DNA of 13,012 bases from Desulfuromonadales bacterium. Its GTDB lineage: Bacteria > Desulfobacterota > Desulfuromonadia > Desulfuromonadales > BM103. Within the stretch, counting starts at the first letter, position 1. Each line of letters begins with the position of its first letter. The stretch is from positions 1 to 13,012 of the forward strand of contig DAOVNV010000042.1 in NCBI GenBank assembly GCA_030630015.1. Direction: 5' to 3'. This document shows, one piece after another, positions 1 through 7,475 of the stretch. Under the pieces are notes generated by a model that was given only the letters and a program-made list of their open reading frames with translations, searched no databases and had not been told where the DNA came from. The position numbers and the translations under genes were made by a program.

Positions 1-714
1 ACGGAGGAAATCTTCCCATCCGATAAACAGAAAATTCATCAACAAAGCGTTAAGGGTCTGTCGCTCGGTCAGGCCCTCGGTCTGAAACCTCCGGGCAGAA
101 GTATAGATTTCATAAGGCAAGAGCAGCCAGCGTCCTTTTTCCCGGATAGTTTCCGCCAGCCAGGCATCCTCCATAACCTGAAGATCTTCGCGAAAGGGGC
201 CAACTTCCCGGAAAAACTCACTGGCGAGCATAAACCCCTGATCTCCATGAGTACATCCCGATTCATTCAGACGTGCCTTGGCCTCAGAGAAGAAAAGACC
301 AAGGCTTTTTTGTTCTTCAGGAAGATCAAATTTTAAAGCAAAATGGCCGGCAACCCGGCAAATTTCATCCTGGGCATTCTCCTGCTCAAACAGGGTCAAG
401 CTCTTTTGCAGAACATCGCTGTCGTACAAACGGCTATCTGCATGCAGGAACAACAACCAGTGTCCACGCGCGCATCCTGCCGCCCGATTCATTTGCCGAC
501 CCCGCCCAGGAGGTCCGCTAAGAACCTGATGCTGGATATTTGTCCCAGCCAGGAATCTGGTCGCCGCCTGACAGGTCTGGTCTTCGGAGCCGCCGTCACT
601 GATAAGCACCTCAAGCGAGATTTTCTGCTGCCCGGCAACATCCTGCAACAGCAGCGGCAAGCTTTCAGCTTCATTCAAGGTCGGAATAATAATGCTCAGT
701 TGAGGTTCAATCAC
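1..714 (-). CDS. Family 2 glycosyltransferase, TIGR04283-like (partial, 3' end outside window)
   Basis: The reading frame is open from about 714 to the left edge, giving about 238 codons with no stop, so the C-terminus is missing. It opens with a GT-A nucleotide-sugar fold signature (LSIIIPTLNEAESLPLLL, then EVLISDGGSEDQT). A GRGRQMNRAA segment and LLFLHADSRL, which carries the metal/sugar-binding DxD-like position, follow. Further on are HGDQGFML and MEDAWLAETIREKGR, then TSARRF. This combination matches my knowledge of the TIGR04283 subfamily, often named 'rSAM/selenodomain-associated' or 'arsenosugar biosynthesis' glycosyltransferase; substrate and product here are inference. The start is uncertain: no ATG is in frame. 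GTG at 714 is chosen because the fold begins right after it, but TTG at 720 and GTG at 723 are equally possible and no clear Shine-Dalgarno is seen. The gene follows metK in the same direction, across a hairpin. Confidence 0.85.
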   Translation of the reverse strand, partial: MIEPQLSIIIPTLNEAESLPLLLQDVAGQQKISLEVLISDGGSEDQTCQAATRFLAGTNIQHQVLSGPPGRGRQMNRAAGCARGHWLLFLHADSRLYDSDVLQKSLTLFEQENAQDEICRVAGHFALKFDLPEEQKSLGLFFSEAKARLNESGCTHGDQGFMLASEFFREVGPFREDLQVMEDAWLAETIREKGRWLLLPYEIYTSARRFQTEGLTERQTLNALLMNFLFIGWEDFLR

Positions 715-744
715 TGGCAACACTTTCAACCGGAGCCATGCAAA

Positions 745-772
745 CGGGCGGACCGATTTTACGGCCCGCCCG
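745..772 (-). terminator. Hairpin between metK and the glycosyltransferase gene, probable weak terminator
   Basis: On the minus strand an 11-bp stem (arms 762-772 and 745-755) closes a 6-nt loop (756-761), with a single G:U wobble and otherwise perfect GC-rich pairing. It begins 24 bases after the metK stop. The following sequence reads GTTTG, so the U-tract is poor: termination may be partial, or the hairpin may serve as an mRNA 3'-end stabiliser. The glycosyltransferase start lies only about 30 bases beyond it. Confidence 0.55.
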
Positions 773-795
773 ACAATCAGCTATGGCAACCCAGA

Positions 796-1965
796 CTATA
801 ACCCTGCCCGGTTGCGAAGGGCCGCGACACGATCCGTTACTTCCCAGGTAAACTCGGGAAGTTCCCGGCCAAAGTGGCCGTAAGCTGCTGTTTTCCGATA
901 GATTGGCCGCAACAGGTCGAGGGTTTCAATAATTGCTGCGGGCCGCATGTCGAATTCTTCACGGGCTATGCGAGCAATTTCATTGGAGGGAATCTTACCC
1001 GTACCGAAGGCATTGATCATCACCGAGACCGGTTCGGCGACGCCGATGGCATAAGCCAGCTGAACCTCACATTTATCGGCCAGACCGGCAGCCACAAGAT
1101 TCTTGGCGACATACCGTGCCATATAGGAAGCGCTGCGGTCAACCTTGGAAGGGTCCTTGCCGGAGAAGGCCCCGCCACCGTGAGAGCCCTGGCCTCCATA
1201 GGTATCAACGATAATTTTACGTCCAGTCAGACCGCAATCTCCCATCGGTCCTCCCACCACAAAACGCCCGGTGGGGTTGATCAGGAACCTGGTATTTTCG
1301 TCCATCAGTTCGGCCGGAATGATTTTCCTGACAACCTCTTCCACAATCGCTTCCTTGAGAGTGTCATAGGGAACCTCGGGGGTATGCTGGGAAGAAACCA
1401 CCACGGTATCAACACGGATCGGTTTATCATTGATGTACTGAATGGAAACCTGAGACTTGCTGTCGGGACGCAGAAACGGCAACAAACCGCTTTTGCGGAC
1501 ATCTGCCAACCGTTTGGTCAGCTTGTGTGCAAAAGTGATCGGCATCGGCATCAATTCAGGCGTTTCATTGCAGGCATAGCCGAACATTATCCCCTGATCA
1601 CCGGCCCCCTGATCCTTGAACAGACCCTCTCCGGCCGTCACCCCCTGAGATATATCGGGAGATTGCCGATCGATCGTCGTAATGACGGCACAGGTCTCCC
1701 AGTCAAATCCCATCGAGGAGTCTTCGTATCCGATTTCCTTGATCGTCTGGCGAACGATCTCCGGCATATCAACATAAGCTGTTGTCGTGATTTCCCCGGC
1801 GATCATAGCCATACCGGTGGTCACCAGGGTCTCACAGGCAACACGCGCCTTTGGATCCTGGCTGATAATTGCATCCAGGACTGCATCGGAAATCTGGTCG
1901 GCAATTTTATCCGGATGCCCTTCGGAGACAGATTCGGAAGTAAACAGAAAATCAGTCATAGCCAT
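796..1965 (-). CDS. metK: S-adenosylmethionine synthetase (methionine adenosyltransferase)
   Basis: This enzyme makes S-adenosylmethionine from methionine and ATP in the cytoplasm, releasing phosphate and pyrophosphate; it is the methyl donor source of the cell. The 389-residue product is full length for bacterial MetK. The N-terminal ATP-site motif GHPDK is at residues 16-20, the family signature GAGDQGIMFGYA at 120-131, and the glycine-rich GGGAFSGKD loop, which holds the second signature, at 263-271. The chosen ATG is preceded by AAGGAG at good spacing; a second ATG two codons on (MTDFLF) is possible but less well placed. It has its own promoter 40-68 bases upstream, so it need not depend on the PTS operon. 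No riboswitch fits in the short leader. Identity is certain from the motifs. Confidence 0.98.
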   Translation of the reverse strand: MAMTDFLFTSESVSEGHPDKIADQISDAVLDAIISQDPKARVACETLVTTGMAMIAGEITTTAYVDMPEIVRQTIKEIGYEDSSMGFDWETCAVITTIDRQSPDISQGVTAGEGLFKDQGAGDQGIMFGYACNETPELMPMPITFAHKLTKRLADVRKSGLLPFLRPDSKSQVSIQYINDKPIRVDTVVVSSQHTPEVPYDTLKEAIVEEVVRKIIPAELMDENTRFLINPTGRFVVGGPMGDCGLTGRKIIVDTYGGQGSHGGGAFSGKDPSKVDRSASYMARYVAKNLVAAGLADKCEVQLAYAIGVAEPVSVMINAFGTGKIPSNEIARIAREEFDMRPAAIIETLDLLRPIYRKTAAYGHFGRELPEFTWEVTDRVAALRNRAGL

Positions 1966-1998
1966 TGTTACAGCTCCTTGATGTAGAAAATAAACGAA

Positions 1999-2027
1999 CA
2001 GGCGAATGTAGCGCCTGGAACGCAGGC
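1999..2027. promoter_or_regulatory. Inverted repeats overlapping the metK promoter, possible operator
   Basis: CAGGCG (1999-2004) and CGCCTG (2012-2017) form a perfect 6-bp inverted repeat whose 7-base centre contains the -10 hexamer. A third half-site, CAGGC (2023-2027), pairs with GCCTG (2013-2017) inside the -35/-10 spacer. The alternating half-sites suggest a repressor binding site; the regulator is unknown. MetK genes in proteobacteria are known targets of SAM/SAH-responsive regulators, but I cannot match this site to a named motif. Confidence 0.35.
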
Positions 2028-2033
2028 TGTCAA
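2005..2033 (-). promoter_or_regulatory. Sigma-70-type promoter of metK
   Basis: On the minus strand a perfect -35 hexamer TTGACA (2028-2033) is followed by a 17-base spacer and a -10 hexamer TACATT (2005-2010, 4 of 6 consensus bases). Transcription would start near 1997-1999, giving a leader of about 32 bases before the metK ATG. It is the best housekeeping promoter match I found in the window and sits in the 132-base gap between ptsI and metK. Confidence 0.75.
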
Positions 2034-2097
2034 GTTCTGGTGCAAGATCGTCAAACAGAGTTTAACCTGGATTTATGAATAAATGAGGGATTCGGGG

Positions 2098-3885
2098 TTA
2101 AATTTCGGGGAGACCAAAAAGTTCAGGGAAGCGCTGAAGCATTTCTTCTTCCAGGGCCTCACTCACTTCTGCAGCTGTGGGCAGATCGATAATCCGTTCG
2201 AGCATCTCCCGGATCTCCTGCAGAGGAACCTGGCGCATGATACGTTTCAGCCGGGAAATATTCGACGAATTCATTGAGAGCTCTCGGAAACCCAGCGCGA
2301 TGAGCACCAGGCAATAAAGCTGCTCCCCAGCCATTTCCCCGCACATGCCGACCTCAATCCCTTCGGACTCCGCCGCCTGGCAAACCTGCCTCAAGGCCCG
2401 CAGAACGGCAGGGTGCATCGGCTCATAGAGATAGGCGACATGTTCATTGCCGCGGTCTATGGCCAGGCAGTACTGGATCAGGTCATTGGTTCCCACGGAG
2501 AAAAAGTCTGCCTCTCTGGCAAGAAGGTCAGCAACCAATACCGCAGAGGGAGTTTCGATCATGACGCCGACCGGAACCTGTTCGGAAAATCCGAGGCCTT
2601 CCTGCCTGAGTTCCTGTTTGGCATCCTCCAGGAACTGCCTGCAAGCACGCATCTCGCCAACACCCGAGATCATCGGGAACATAATCCGCACCTCCCCGAA
2701 AACTGATGCGCGCAGAATAGCCCTTAACTGAGTTCTGAACAGTTTGACTTCTTTGAGCGAAAAACGCACGGCACGCAACCCCATAACCGGGTTGAGCTCA
2801 TCAGCAAGATTGAACTCGGGCACGAACTTGTCGCCGCCGACATCCAGCGTACGTATCGTCACCGGATGAGGCGCCATTTTCTCAACTGCCTCCCGATAGG
2901 CTTCGAATTGTTCGTCCTCGGTAGGAGGGCCGTTCCCGCCCATAAACAGAAATTCCGTACGGAACAGACCGATCCCCTCGGCGCCCTGTTTTCGGGCCTC
3001 CTCGATTTCGTCGCCCAGATCGATATTGGCACGCAGCACGATATGGTGCCCATCCCTGGTTTCGGCAGATAAACTACGGAACTCCTCGAGTTCTTTCTCG
3101 AGGTAATCGTATCTTTTTTTCTTTTCGAGATACTCCCGGAACGTCTCAGTAGACGGCTTCAGGACAACCGTCCCGGTGTTGCCGTCAATAATCATCGGCA
3201 AGCCATTGGGAATCAAGGAAGTCGCTGTTTCCAGACCAACAACGGCAGGAATCCCCAGAGAACGTGCCAAAATTGCCGTATGCGCAGTTCGGCTGCCAAC
3301 ATCCGTGACGAAACCGACAATTTTATCTTTGTCCATCTGCACGGTGTCTGCCGGAGACAGATCGTGAGCGACAACCAGCACTGGTCCAGCCACAGCGTTC
3401 AAGGTTTCTCTCACCTCGCCAACCAGGTTGCGCATAATGCGATCACCCACCGAGTCAATGTCTGAACGCCGCTCGCGGATATATTCATCACTGATGCTGT
3501 CGAAGATGCGTCTTAAACGTTTCAGAACCCGACAAAGGGCGCCTTCCGCATTCACCAATTCCAAGCGGATCAGGTCTTTGGTGTCACCAACCAGCATCTG
3601 GTCTTCAAGGATCAGCAGATGGGTATCGATGATATAGAGATGTTCAGAGAGTCCCTCCTGCAAGGCCTGATCCTTGACCTCCCGCAGATGTTTTCTTGCC
3701 TTTTCCAGTGCATCTTCAAAAGCTTCGATCTCAGCCTGAACTTCTTCAGCTGCAATGCGACGTTCGATTGCGACAACCCGGGCCCTGTTAACCAGGTGGC
3801 TGCTGGCAATCGCTATTCCTGGAGAGGCACCAATTCCGACCAGAATGGTGTCTTCTGCTATATCAATCTTCACCGAAGCCGTCAT
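2098..3885 (-). CDS. ptsI: PTS Enzyme I (phosphoenolpyruvate-protein phosphotransferase)
   Basis: EI takes phosphate from PEP onto a histidine and hands it to HPr, starting the PTS relay in the cytoplasm. The 595-residue product has the N-terminal HPr-binding helical region (about 20-150), the swivelling phosphohistidine domain with active His202 in GSRTAHTAILARS, and the PEP-binding barrel (about 270-545). The barrel carries LFRTEFLF (near 308), RTLDVGGDK (345-353), FFSVGTNDLIQY (461-472) and the catalytic Cys515 in GMCGEMAG. It has no N-terminal GAF domain, so it is ordinary EI and not EI-Ntr (PtsP). The ATG has an upstream AGGGAAG. The gene overlaps the last 23 bases of ptsH, implying coupled translation. 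No convincing intrinsic terminator is seen after its stop. Confidence 0.97.
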   Translation of the reverse strand: MTASVKIDIAEDTILVGIGASPGIAIASSHLVNRARVVAIERRIAAEEVQAEIEAFEDALEKARKHLREVKDQALQEGLSEHLYIIDTHLLILEDQMLVGDTKDLIRLELVNAEGALCRVLKRLRRIFDSISDEYIRERRSDIDSVGDRIMRNLVGEVRETLNAVAGPVLVVAHDLSPADTVQMDKDKIVGFVTDVGSRTAHTAILARSLGIPAVVGLETATSLIPNGLPMIIDGNTGTVVLKPSTETFREYLEKKKRYDYLEKELEEFRSLSAETRDGHHIVLRANIDLGDEIEEARKQGAEGIGLFRTEFLFMGGNGPPTEDEQFEAYREAVEKMAPHPVTIRTLDVGGDKFVPEFNLADELNPVMGLRAVRFSLKEVKLFRTQLRAILRASVFGEVRIMFPMISGVGEMRACRQFLEDAKQELRQEGLGFSEQVPVGVMIETPSAVLVADLLAREADFFSVGTNDLIQYCLAIDRGNEHVAYLYEPMHPAVLRALRQVCQAAESEGIEVGMCGEMAGEQLYCLVLIALGFRELSMNSSNISRLKRIMRQVPLQEIREMLERIIDLPTAAEVSEALEEEMLQRFPELFGLPEI

Positions 3886-4129
3886 TAATCAACTTCCCTA
3901 TTGCTTCCATTGCCACATCTGCATCCTCACCTTCAACAGTCACGTTGATGACAACCCCTTGGGGCGCCGCGAGCATAAGCAGACCCATAATGCTCTTGCC
4001 ATTCACATCCATACCATCTTTTCCAACGGTCACATCCGACTTGAACTGATTGGCCGTCTGCACCAGTTGGGCTGCGGCACGTGCGTGCAGCCCCAGACGA
4101 TTTACAATTTCAAATTCCTCACACTGCAC
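3863..4129 (-). CDS. ptsH: Phosphocarrier protein HPr
   Basis: HPr shuttles phosphate from EI to the EIIA proteins. With a GTG start at 4127-4129 it is 88 residues, the usual size. The active site is His15 in RLGLHARAA (11-19), and the regulatory serine is Ser46 in NGKSIMGLL (43-51), which fits the HprK encoded upstream in the same cluster. The frame stays open upstream to 4354, but that extension would overlap the IID gene by more than 200 bases and shows no HPr homology. A strong AGGAGG five bases before the GTG fixes the start. It follows the IID stop by 14 bases and overlaps ptsI by 23, so IID-ptsH-ptsI are clearly one transcript. Confidence 0.96.
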   Translation of the reverse strand: MQCEEFEIVNRLGLHARAAAQLVQTANQFKSDVTVGKDGMDVNGKSIMGLLMLAAPQGVVINVTVEGEDADVAMEAIGKLINDGFGED

Positions 4130-4134
4130 AACAC

Positions 4135-4140
4135 CCTCCT
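4135..4140 (-). promoter_or_regulatory. Shine-Dalgarno of ptsH that decides a GTG start
   Basis: AGGAGG on the minus strand lies five bases upstream of GTG at 4127-4129. There is no ATG near the start of the HPr domain, so this site rules out the longer upstream starts in the same frame. Confidence 0.8.
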
Positions 4141-4143
4141 TTA

Positions 4144-4920
4144 TTAAAACACCAAAGCAAGCGCCAGCAAACTCGTTGTTGTCACCAGGATCAGGAACAT
4201 GCTGGAAACCCCCTGGCGGGCGAAGCGGGCAAACAGCAGGGCCACCGGTAGAATAATAAACCCCCAGCAAGAGGGGATATCCTGAAGGTTGCACCCCTTG
4301 TGAGCCAGGTAAGCACACATAACTCCGAGCAGAATGATGCTGCCCTCTTTGCACCTGACAGACAGGTCCGGCAGATGGAATTTCTGAATGGACTCGATCG
4401 CCCGCAGCCCACCGAAATACCCAAGGAGCAGTCCCCCTCCCCGGCAGACCAGGTGGGGCAGATTGAAAAGTGCCAGAAAAACCAGCGGTGCCCAGAGTGA
4501 TCCCTGAGCTGCCATGAACAGGGCGATAATTGCAGCCAACGGCCGGACTCCGCCCCAGAACAGGGAATCGCCAATGGCGGCAAATGGCGCCATCACCATC
4601 TTTTTAAATGAAGAGATATCAACCTGGGGATCTTCCCCAGCGGCCAGCGTCGCCTCCATCCGAAGTGTCGCCCCCGCGACCATAGGAGCAAAATAAGGGT
4701 GCGTATTAAAATAGTCCTTGTGTCGCTCCAGAACCTCTTCCGGAATCCGGGAACCGTAAATGATACGCAGCCCGGGCAGTATCATGAACAGGAACCCCAG
4801 ATTTTGTAGCCGTTCAAAATTCCAGCTGGTCTGCAGCAGAAACGATCGAACGAAAGTCTTCAGCAGGAGCAACCGTACCGGCTGTGACATCGTGCCTTCG
4901 GATTTTCGAGACAACATCAT
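4144..4920 (-). CDS. PTS system mannose/fructose/sorbose family, IID component
   Basis: IID forms, with IIC, the inner-membrane channel of mannose-family PTS permeases. The 258-residue product has the family marks in order: SWNFERLQNLGF (about 32-43), the cytoplasmic FNTHPYF segment (about 72-78), then GDSLFWGGVRP and several hydrophobic membrane stretches to the C-terminus. It is about 25 residues shorter than E. coli ManZ, mainly because a hydrophilic loop before the last membrane segments is missing. The start is the first of two adjacent ATGs (4918-4920), four bases after the IIC stop, with GAGGTG overlapping that stop as Shine-Dalgarno; MSQPV at residue 11 is a less likely start. The sugar it carries cannot be read from the sequence. 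Confidence 0.92.
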   Translation of the reverse strand: MMLSRKSEGTMSQPVRLLLLKTFVRSFLLQTSWNFERLQNLGFLFMILPGLRIIYGSRIPEEVLERHKDYFNTHPYFAPMVAGATLRMEATLAAGEDPQVDISSFKKMVMAPFAAIGDSLFWGGVRPLAAIIALFMAAQGSLWAPLVFLALFNLPHLVCRGGGLLLGYFGGLRAIESIQKFHLPDLSVRCKEGSIILLGVMCAYLAHKGCNLQDIPSCWGFIILPVALLFARFARQGVSSMFLILVTTTSLLALALVF

Positions 4921-4924
4921 TCTC

Positions 4925-5614
4925 TCACCTCAGCCACAGGACCAGAAGGGTCCCCACAAAAGCAGCACAGAACAGGGAGGTCCCTCTGGTGACATTGATC
5001 AGACCGAGCAGGACCGCAGCTCCGACTAGAGTAAAACTGTACTGCAGACTGAGGCCAGCCTCCCTGACAGCAGTAATCAGTAAAGGGGCGAAATTGTAGA
5101 GAAACAGGGTTCCAACTAATAAAATCACTGCAAAAGTAGCAAGACTGGCCAAGGCAAAGTTAATCAGACCGAGCAGATGCAGACGTTCCAACTGCGCAGG
5201 GGAGCCAGACGCCAGGGCGCTGTTTCGCTTGAGGAGAAGACCATTGGCATGGCGAGCGAGACGATCGAACAACTGCCCAAATTTGCCAAGAGGGATGGCG
5301 GTCAGGAGACAGAGAATCACGACCGGCATGCCGTTCATACCGAGCAGAGGATCCATACTGAGAGCCAGAACCGTTGCTCCTATGGCAACCTGCGTATCAT
5401 CCGGCGGGATTGAGGCGCCAACCGGCAAACGACCGAGCCAGAGCAGTTCCAGGAGCGCCCCCACCTCGAGGCCGACAAGCGGATTGCCCATCACCCACCC
5501 GGCCAACGGGGCGGCCACGATAGGTCGGGAGATCATAAACTGCAACAGTGCAACCCGGTCAAGTCCGGCCAGCATAGCTAAAGTGCCGGTAAATACGTAG
5601 TCGACCCAGAGCAT
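4925..5614 (-). CDS. PTS system mannose/fructose/sorbose family, IIC component
   Basis: This is the sugar-translocating membrane subunit that partners IID. It is largely hydrophobic, and the conserved segment GALLELLWLGRLPVGASIPPD corresponds to the region around GGTLEMIALGWMNIGAAVAPD of E. coli ManY. With the ATG at 5612-5614 it is 229 residues, shorter than ManY (about 266), lacking mostly the hydrophilic C-terminal tail. The frame extends upstream to a TTG at 5686, but that would overlap the IIB gene by about 70 bases. The ATG lies one base after the IIB stop and has GGGAG eight bases upstream (5623-5627). Tight spacing on both sides indicates coupled translation with IIB and IID. Confidence 0.9.
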   Translation of the reverse strand: MLWVDYVFTGTLAMLAGLDRVALLQFMISRPIVAAPLAGWVMGNPLVGLEVGALLELLWLGRLPVGASIPPDDTQVAIGATVLALSMDPLLGMNGMPVVILCLLTAIPLGKFGQLFDRLARHANGLLLKRNSALASGSPAQLERLHLLGLINFALASLATFAVILLVGTLFLYNFAPLLITAVREAGLSLQYSFTLVGAAVLLGLINVTRGTSLFCAAFVGTLLVLWLR

Positions 5615-5615
5615 C

Positions 5616-6104
5616 TCACCAACTCCCGGTACGCACCAGTTTGTGCCAGCCCTGTTCTCGATCGGAAGGCACGCATTGTGCGACAATCGTCACACCCTGC
5701 TCTTCAAGCTGATGCAGATTGTGGATATCGTCCTGGTCAAGGGCAATTGTACAGCTATAGCGATTTGTTCCTGCGCTGGAGTGCATGTTCCCCAGATTGA
5801 GCTTGGGATAAGAGACACCCAGCCGCCTGGCTTCCAATGCATCGTTGGAGTTATCAAACAGCAGCAGAACACGCTTTTTGAGGAGATCCGTCGAGCTCAA
5901 AATATGGGAAGTCTCTTGCAAAGTGCCGATGATCAGCTTGATGGAACTGGGGACCGCAGCCTGCATGATGGTCCGCTGAAAACTGTTAGAGGCAACCCCG
6001 TCATTGGCGACGACAATGCAGTCGGCCTTCACGGACGGCACCCAGGCTTCGAGAACCTGACCGTGCACAAGACGGCTGTCGACCCTTACTAAAACAATAC
6101 TCAT
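5616..6104 (-). CDS. PTS system mannose/fructose/sorbose family, IIB component
   Basis: IIB receives phosphate from IIA on a histidine and transfers it to the sugar as it passes through IIC/IID. The 162-residue product has the phosphorylation motif RVDSRLVHGQV near the N-terminus, with His14 in this numbering. It also has the later conserved KLNLGNMH and CVPSD segments of the family. A TTG six bases upstream (6110) would lengthen it by two residues but directly abuts the GAGG Shine-Dalgarno (6111-6114), while ATG at 6102-6104 sits at a six-base spacing, so the ATG is preferred. It begins 12 bases after the IIA stop. IIA and IIB are separate genes here, unlike the fused E. coli ManX. Confidence 0.93.
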   Translation of the reverse strand: MSIVLVRVDSRLVHGQVLEAWVPSVKADCIVVANDGVASNSFQRTIMQAAVPSSIKLIIGTLQETSHILSSTDLLKKRVLLLFDNSNDALEARRLGVSYPKLNLGNMHSSAGTNRYSCTIALDQDDIHNLHQLEEQGVTIVAQCVPSDREQGWHKLVRTGSW

Positions 6105-6116
6105 CCGCAACCTCGT

Positions 6117-6518
6117 TTAACGACGAAGATACTCACTGGCCAAGGAGATGCTCTGCTGCCCGTAAGCTTTCAGAATACTTGTCAATTCAGCCAGGCTGAG
6201 CCCGTCCTGGCTGTTAAAAAACTTCAACGCCATCGGCAGATTGACACCAGTCATGACTTCGACCCTGTCTGGCTCTAGAAAAGTAAGACTGACATTGGCT
6301 GGAGTGCCACCAAACATATCCGTGACAATCACAACGCCGTCGCCCTCTGAACCAACGGCCGCAATAGCTTGCTCGATTTCAAGGCGGATATCCTCGAGAC
6401 TGCTTTCCCTGGCCACACTGACAGCACGAGCATTCCGGACAGGACCGATAATCATTTCCACAGCGTTGAGAATTTCTTCGCCTAGCTTTCCGTGAGATGC
6501 AATCACCAATCCGACCAT
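6117..6518 (-). CDS. PTS system mannose/fructose/sorbose family, IIA component
   Basis: This cytoplasmic protein accepts phosphate from HPr and passes it to IIB. The 133-residue product is a single EIIA-Man domain: LVIASHGKLGEE with the phosphorylated His9, then VTDMFGGTPANVS (about 66-78), which lines the active site, then TGVNLPM. The ATG at 6516-6518 has AAGGAA six bases upstream. It is separated from rapZ by 93 bases, the widest gap within the hprK-to-ptsI run. In relatives this gene is often present even when the permease is incomplete; here all four EII parts follow in order. Confidence 0.95.
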   Translation of the reverse strand: MVGLVIASHGKLGEEILNAVEMIIGPVRNARAVSVARESSLEDIRLEIEQAIAAVGSEGDGVVIVTDMFGGTPANVSLTFLEPDRVEVMTGVNLPMALKFFNSQDGLSLAELTSILKAYGQQSISLASEYLRR

Positions 6519-6611
6519 GATAGTTCCTTTTACCTGCTTCCGTGAGTAAACAGCGGAGAAAGAGTTTAAACTGGGCCTGCGAGACCGATAAAAAAACAGC
6601 CGAGAAGTCTC

Positions 6612-7475
6612 CTAAGCGTTCTCTTTTTCCATGTCCCGATGGGTCACTTCCACCGCACAACCGCTTCCGAGCAATGATGGTTGAAGCTCTTCAGCAATGG
6701 CAACACTGCGATGTCGTCCGCCTGTACATCCGATACAGATATTAAGGCTGCTCTTACCTTCCTGACGGTATCTCGGCAGTAAAAAGAAAAACAGATCTTT
6801 CAACTTTGCGACCAGTTGCTGGCAGTCGAGTTGAAGCAACACGAACTCGCTCACCTTTGTGTCCAGGCCAGACAGTGGCCGAAGTTCCTCCACAAAGTGA
6901 GGATTATTCAAAAATCGCACATCAAAAACCAGATCCGCTTCCATAGGCAACCCGTAGCGAAAACCGAAAGACTGCAACTGGATCTGGAGTTGCCGGGAAC
7001 CGGCTTCCGGTCCGAGGACAAAAGCCAGAACCCTCCGACGCAGTTCGTGTACGGTTTCGCCTGACGAGTCAAGGATAGCCGTAGCCAAGCCCCTTAATTC
7101 CGCCATCATGTCACGTTCCTGTCGAATTGCAGAAGCAATCCCCTCAGCCTGCATCAACGGATGACGGCGGCGTGTCTCCGAAAATCGGCGCACCAAGTCC
7201 TGATCGGAGGCCTCAAAAAACAGGACATCAACCTGGTAGCCAGCCTTCTGAAGCCTCAAGAGCCGGTCCTTACTTCCAACCAGGAATTTGGAGCTCCTTA
7301 CATCGACGACAACAGCCACAGGCTGATTACCCCGATCGGTAAGCCTCAGAAAGTTGGGCAACATAACCAGGGGAAGGTTGTCGACAACGAAAAAACCGGC
7401 ATCTTCCAAAGCCCTGGCACCGGTACTCTTCCCTGATCCGGACAAGCCGGTGATGATCACCAGTTTCCGTGTCAT
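6612..7475 (-). CDS. rapZ: RapZ-family RNase adapter / nucleotide-binding protein
   Basis: The 287-residue product is a full-length RapZ (YvcJ/YhbJ) homologue. The N-terminal P-loop is GLSGSGKS at residues 10-17, followed by VVDNLP (30-35) and VVVDVRS (55-61). The C-terminal domain has FGFRYG and the invariant IGCTGGRHR (248-256) near the end. In E. coli RapZ binds small RNAs controlling glmS and presents them to RNase E. Outside enterics those RNAs are generally not found, so the role here (nucleotide or RNA binding, link to the cell envelope) is inference. The start ATG overlaps the hprK stop in an ATGA, indicating translational coupling. Its proximity to rpoN and ptsN is conserved in many proteobacteria. 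Confidence 0.96.
   Translation of the reverse strand: MTRKLVIITGLSGSGKSTGARALEDAGFFVVDNLPLVMLPNFLRLTDRGNQPVAVVVDVRSSKFLVGSKDRLLRLQKAGYQVDVLFFEASDQDLVRRFSETRRRHPLMQAEGIASAIRQERDMMAELRGLATAILDSSGETVHELRRRVLAFVLGPEAGSRQLQIQLQSFGFRYGLPMEADLVFDVRFLNNPHFVEELRPLSGLDTKVSEFVLLQLDCQQLVAKLKDLFFFLLPRYRQEGKSSLNICIGCTGGRHRSVAIAEELQPSLLGSGCAVEVTHRDMEKENA

Noticed and set aside
343..801. 152-codon plus-strand frame at the left end
   Set aside because: It lies opposite the glycosyltransferase, whose frame gives a coherent family signature over its whole length, and it has no domain character.
874..1986. 370-codon plus-strand frame antisense to metK
   Set aside because: It is the mirror of a certain MetK coding sequence; the product shows no recognisable domain and is rich in His/Gly/Asn from complementary codons.
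1966..2097. SAM riboswitch upstream of metK
   Set aside because: The likely leader is only about 32 bases and the gap shows no long multi-stem structure or terminator; only promoter-overlapping dyads are seen.
4130..4354. N-terminal extension of HPr by 75 codons in the same frame
   Set aside because: It overlaps the IID gene, has no HPr-like content, and the AGGAGG five bases before GTG 4129 marks the real start, giving His15 and Ser46 their usual numbers.
5615..5686. Longer IIC starting at TTG 5686
   Set aside because: It would overlap IIB by about 70 bases; the ATG one base after the IIB stop has a suitable Shine-Dalgarno and starts at the usual place of the family.
6519..6611. Terminator after rapZ, suggested by a run of seven T on the minus strand
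   Set aside because: The bases before the T-run form only a 3-4 bp stem; GAGAC/GTCTC pairing encloses the T-run with a 21-base loop. I see no convincing promoter or terminator in this 93-base gap.
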